16,088 nt of DNA from an uncultured Clostridia bacterium. GTDB taxonomy: Bacteria; Bacillota; Clostridia; Oscillospirales; CAG-272. The DNA is taken from the NCBI GenBank assembly GCA_904502055.1, contig CAJGDZ010000022.1:1-16088 (forward strand). The letters are read 5' to 3'. Both the position numbers and the translations under genes were made by a program. Under the pieces are notes generated by a model. It did not search any database, was not told the origin of the DNA, and saw only the letters and a list, made by a program, of their open reading frames with translations. Below are positions 14,935 through 16,088 of this stretch, in pieces. Positions within the stretch are counted from its first letter, which is position 1, and the number at the start of each line of letters is the position of its first letter.

Positions 14935-14963
14935 AGTATAACATAAACCCTTTTTGTTGTCAA
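14935..14963 (-). promoter_or_regulatory. Strong promoter of the apgM-lepB-rbgA-rnhB-yraN-thrC run
   Basis: Minus-strand -35 TTGACA (14958-14963), a 17-base spacer and -10 TATACT (14935-14940), with the extended -10 TGT directly upstream. This is the best promoter in the window. The leader (14876-14928) is A/T-rich and ends in an ACGGAG ribosome binding site. Confidence 0.9.
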
Positions 14964-14970
14964 TATACAA

Positions 14971-15016
14971 GAAGTAGAAAAACCGTGCACAAAACACGGG
15001 GTTTTTGTGCACGGTT
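14971..15016 (-). terminator. Intrinsic terminator of the glycosidase fragment
   Basis: A perfect 14-base-pair stem (14981-14994 with 15003-15016, eight-base loop), followed on the minus strand by TTTTTCTACTT. It lies ten bases after the stop of the GH78-like gene and just upstream of the next promoter. Confidence 0.88.
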
Positions 15017-15026
15017 CTTATGTTTT

Positions 15027-15401
15027 TTACTTTTTGGCTGCGTCGAGAATGTGATAATAGTAAACCGGCATTGCGCTCCAGCCGTGGCAAAGGCTGGCGG
15101 CGTTATTGAAGTCGCTCTGACCGTTCTCGGTCTCCCAGAAGGAGGTTGCGCCGGCATCCAGCATTTTGCTGTAGGTGGCATCGAGGTCTTTGAGGATATA
15201 CGAACGGTACTTCTCCTTGTTGATCTGAAGAAGGGCATCGTACTTGAAACACATCATGCTCAGAGAACACTTGGTGATATCGTGTTCACCTGCGAGCACG
15301 TCGGCAATTCTTTCCGCGTCTTCACCCTCGACTGCACCGCAAATGTTAAAAAGGGAGATATTTTGAGAGTGAGAACAGAAAAGAAAGAAATAATTACTGA
15401 C
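15027..15401 (-). pseudogene. C-terminal fragment of a GH78-like (alpha-L-rhamnosidase-type) glycosidase
   Basis: About 115-125 residues that resemble the C-terminal end of a six-hairpin (alpha/alpha)6 glycosidase of the bacterial alpha-L-rhamnosidase type. The key block is DATYSKMLDAGATSFWETENG, followed by NNAASLCHGWSAMPVYYY, where the family has its WET and SxCHGWSA signatures. GAVEGEDAERIADVL matches the preceding hairpin. The full enzyme would be several hundred residues longer, so the N-terminal and catalytic part is missing. The frame stays open to 15473, but beyond about 15403 it is only the antisense of the U32 gene, and no credible start codon or ribosome binding site exists. The truncation coincides with a composition change, so it may be a natural pseudogene, a rearrangement, or an assembly join. 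The 3' end is intact with a strong terminator. Confidence 0.65.
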
Positions 15402-15403
15402 AT

Positions 15404-16088
15404 ATGATTCACGAAATCCTCGCTCCCGTCGGAGCACAAGAACAGTTAAAAGCCGCCGTAAGAAGCGGTGCAAATGCAGTTTATCTTGGTGTTGATAATT
15501 TCAACGCCCGGCGTAATGCTGACAATTTTACAACCGAAAATTTAAAAGATGCAGTTAAATACTGCCGTCTTCGTGATGTTAAAGTTTTCGTTACTCTTAA
15601 CACCTTGGTTTTCGATAAAGAAATTGACGAGCTTTATAAAACTGTTAAAGCCATAGCAAAAAGCGGTGCAGACGCAGTAATTGTTCAGGATTTTGCAACA
15701 GTAAAAGCAGTTAAAGAAATCTGTCCCGAAATGCCCCTTCATGCTTCAACACAAATGGCCGTTCACAATATTGCAGGTGCAAAGCTCCTTGAAGAAATGG
15801 GCTTTTCACGAATAGTTTTAGCTCGTGAACTTTCATCAAATGAAATGAAAATGATACGTGAAGCAGTTAATGCTGAACTTGAGGTTTTCGTTCATGGAGC
15901 TCATTGTATGAGTACCTCAGGCAACTGTTATCTTTCTGCTATGCTTGGTGAAAGAAGCGGTAACAGAGGACTTTGTGCTCAGGGTTGTCGCCTTAACTGG
16001 ACTAATACTCACGGCAGAGAATACGCCCTTTCGCTTAAGGATATGTCATATCTTGACAGCATAAAAGACCTTATGGAAATCGGCATTG
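15404..16088 (+). CDS. Peptidase U32 family protein (3' end beyond window)
   Basis: First 228 codons of a U32 family protein. The TIM-barrel-like start is typical (EILAPVGAQEQLKAAVRSGANAVYLG, in part), with NARRNADNF at 34-42. The family signature VFVHGAHCMSTSGNCYLS is at 161-178, followed by GNRGLCAQGCR; Cys168, Cys175, Cys191 and Cys195 are the conserved set thought to bind an iron-sulfur cluster. From memory, relatives (TrhP/YegQ, RlhA/YdcP, YrrN-YrrO) hydroxylate tRNA or rRNA rather than act as proteases; which one this is cannot be told from the N-terminal part. The gene runs opposite to its neighbours, has about 34% G+C by hand count against about 50% elsewhere, prefers A/T-ending codons, and lacks a clear ribosome binding site. 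Confidence 0.85.
   Translation, partial: MIHEILAPVGAQEQLKAAVRSGANAVYLGVDNFNARRNADNFTTENLKDAVKYCRLRDVKVFVTLNTLVFDKEIDELYKTVKAIAKSGADAVIVQDFATVKAVKEICPEMPLHASTQMAVHNIAGAKLLEEMGFSRIVLARELSSNEMKMIREAVNAELEVFVHGAHCMSTSGNCYLSAMLGERSGNRGLCAQGCRLNWTNTHGREYALSLKDMSYLDSIKDLMEIGI

Noticed and set aside
13355..14941. 528-codon plus-strand open frame opposite lepB and the ApgM-family gene
   Set aside because: Spans two well-supported minus-strand genes and their promoter region; no ribosome binding site or recognisable domain.
15402..15473. N-terminal 24 residues of the glycosidase frame (Arg/Leu-rich start)
   Set aside because: This stretch is the reverse complement of the conserved U32 N-terminus, so it is not a real start of the glycosidase.
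15542..15742. Minus-strand 66-codon frame within the U32 gene
   Set aside because: Antisense of conserved U32 coding sequence; low-complexity and no start signal.

Overview
The window looks like chromosomal housekeeping DNA from an anaerobic Clostridia-type Firmicute. The basis is strong AGGAGG-type ribosome binding sites, textbook TTGACA/TATAAT promoters with 17-base spacers, a tig-clpP-clpX operon, the Firmicute lepB-rbgA-rnhB-yraN cluster, a DUF1540 protein and a PdaA-type deacetylase of the kind used for spore cortex. Hand counts give about 50% G+C in most of the window. Nearly all genes are on the minus strand.

Layout. (a) 1-1617, minus: amino-sugar catabolism, nagA followed by a nagB-like sugar-phosphate isomerase that runs off the left edge. 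(b) 1632-3566, minus: a small envelope cluster of a four-helix membrane protein, a membrane-anchored SGNH hydrolase and a secreted DUF4358-like protein, ended by a good terminator. (c) 3691-5156, plus: two overlapping polysaccharide deacetylases, a PdaA-type enzyme and a classical NodB-type enzyme. A shared hairpin separates them from the next, convergent operon. (d) 5191-8543, minus: trigger factor, ClpP and ClpX under a consensus promoter, the nascent-chain folding and proteolysis operon. (e) 8569-9629: a metallophosphoesterase (minus) and a divergent small Cys-rich DUF1540 protein (plus). (f) 9628-14963, minus: a tightly packed six-gene run, an ApgM-family phosphomutase, lepB, rbgA, rnhB, yraN and thrC, behind an extended -10 promoter. 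The ApgM/ThrC pairing raises the possibility that the first gene makes phosphohomoserine for the last. (g) 15027 to the right edge: the C-terminal end of a GH78-like glycosidase (minus), abutting head-on the intact start of a U32-family gene (plus) of much lower G+C.

The most important caution is the junction at about 15365-15403. The glycosidase loses its N-terminal part there, base composition falls from about 50% to about 34% G+C, and the U32 gene has no clear ribosome binding site. This looks like either a real rearrangement or a chimeric assembly join, so gene order across it should not be trusted.

I see no mobile element, CRISPR array, tRNA or rRNA, and no stretch over 300 bases without a gene. 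I did not find a convincing undescribed multi-gene system. The best leads are the possible non-orthologous homoserine kinase, the SGNH/DUF4358 cluster, and the shared extended -35 element in front of nagA and tig.
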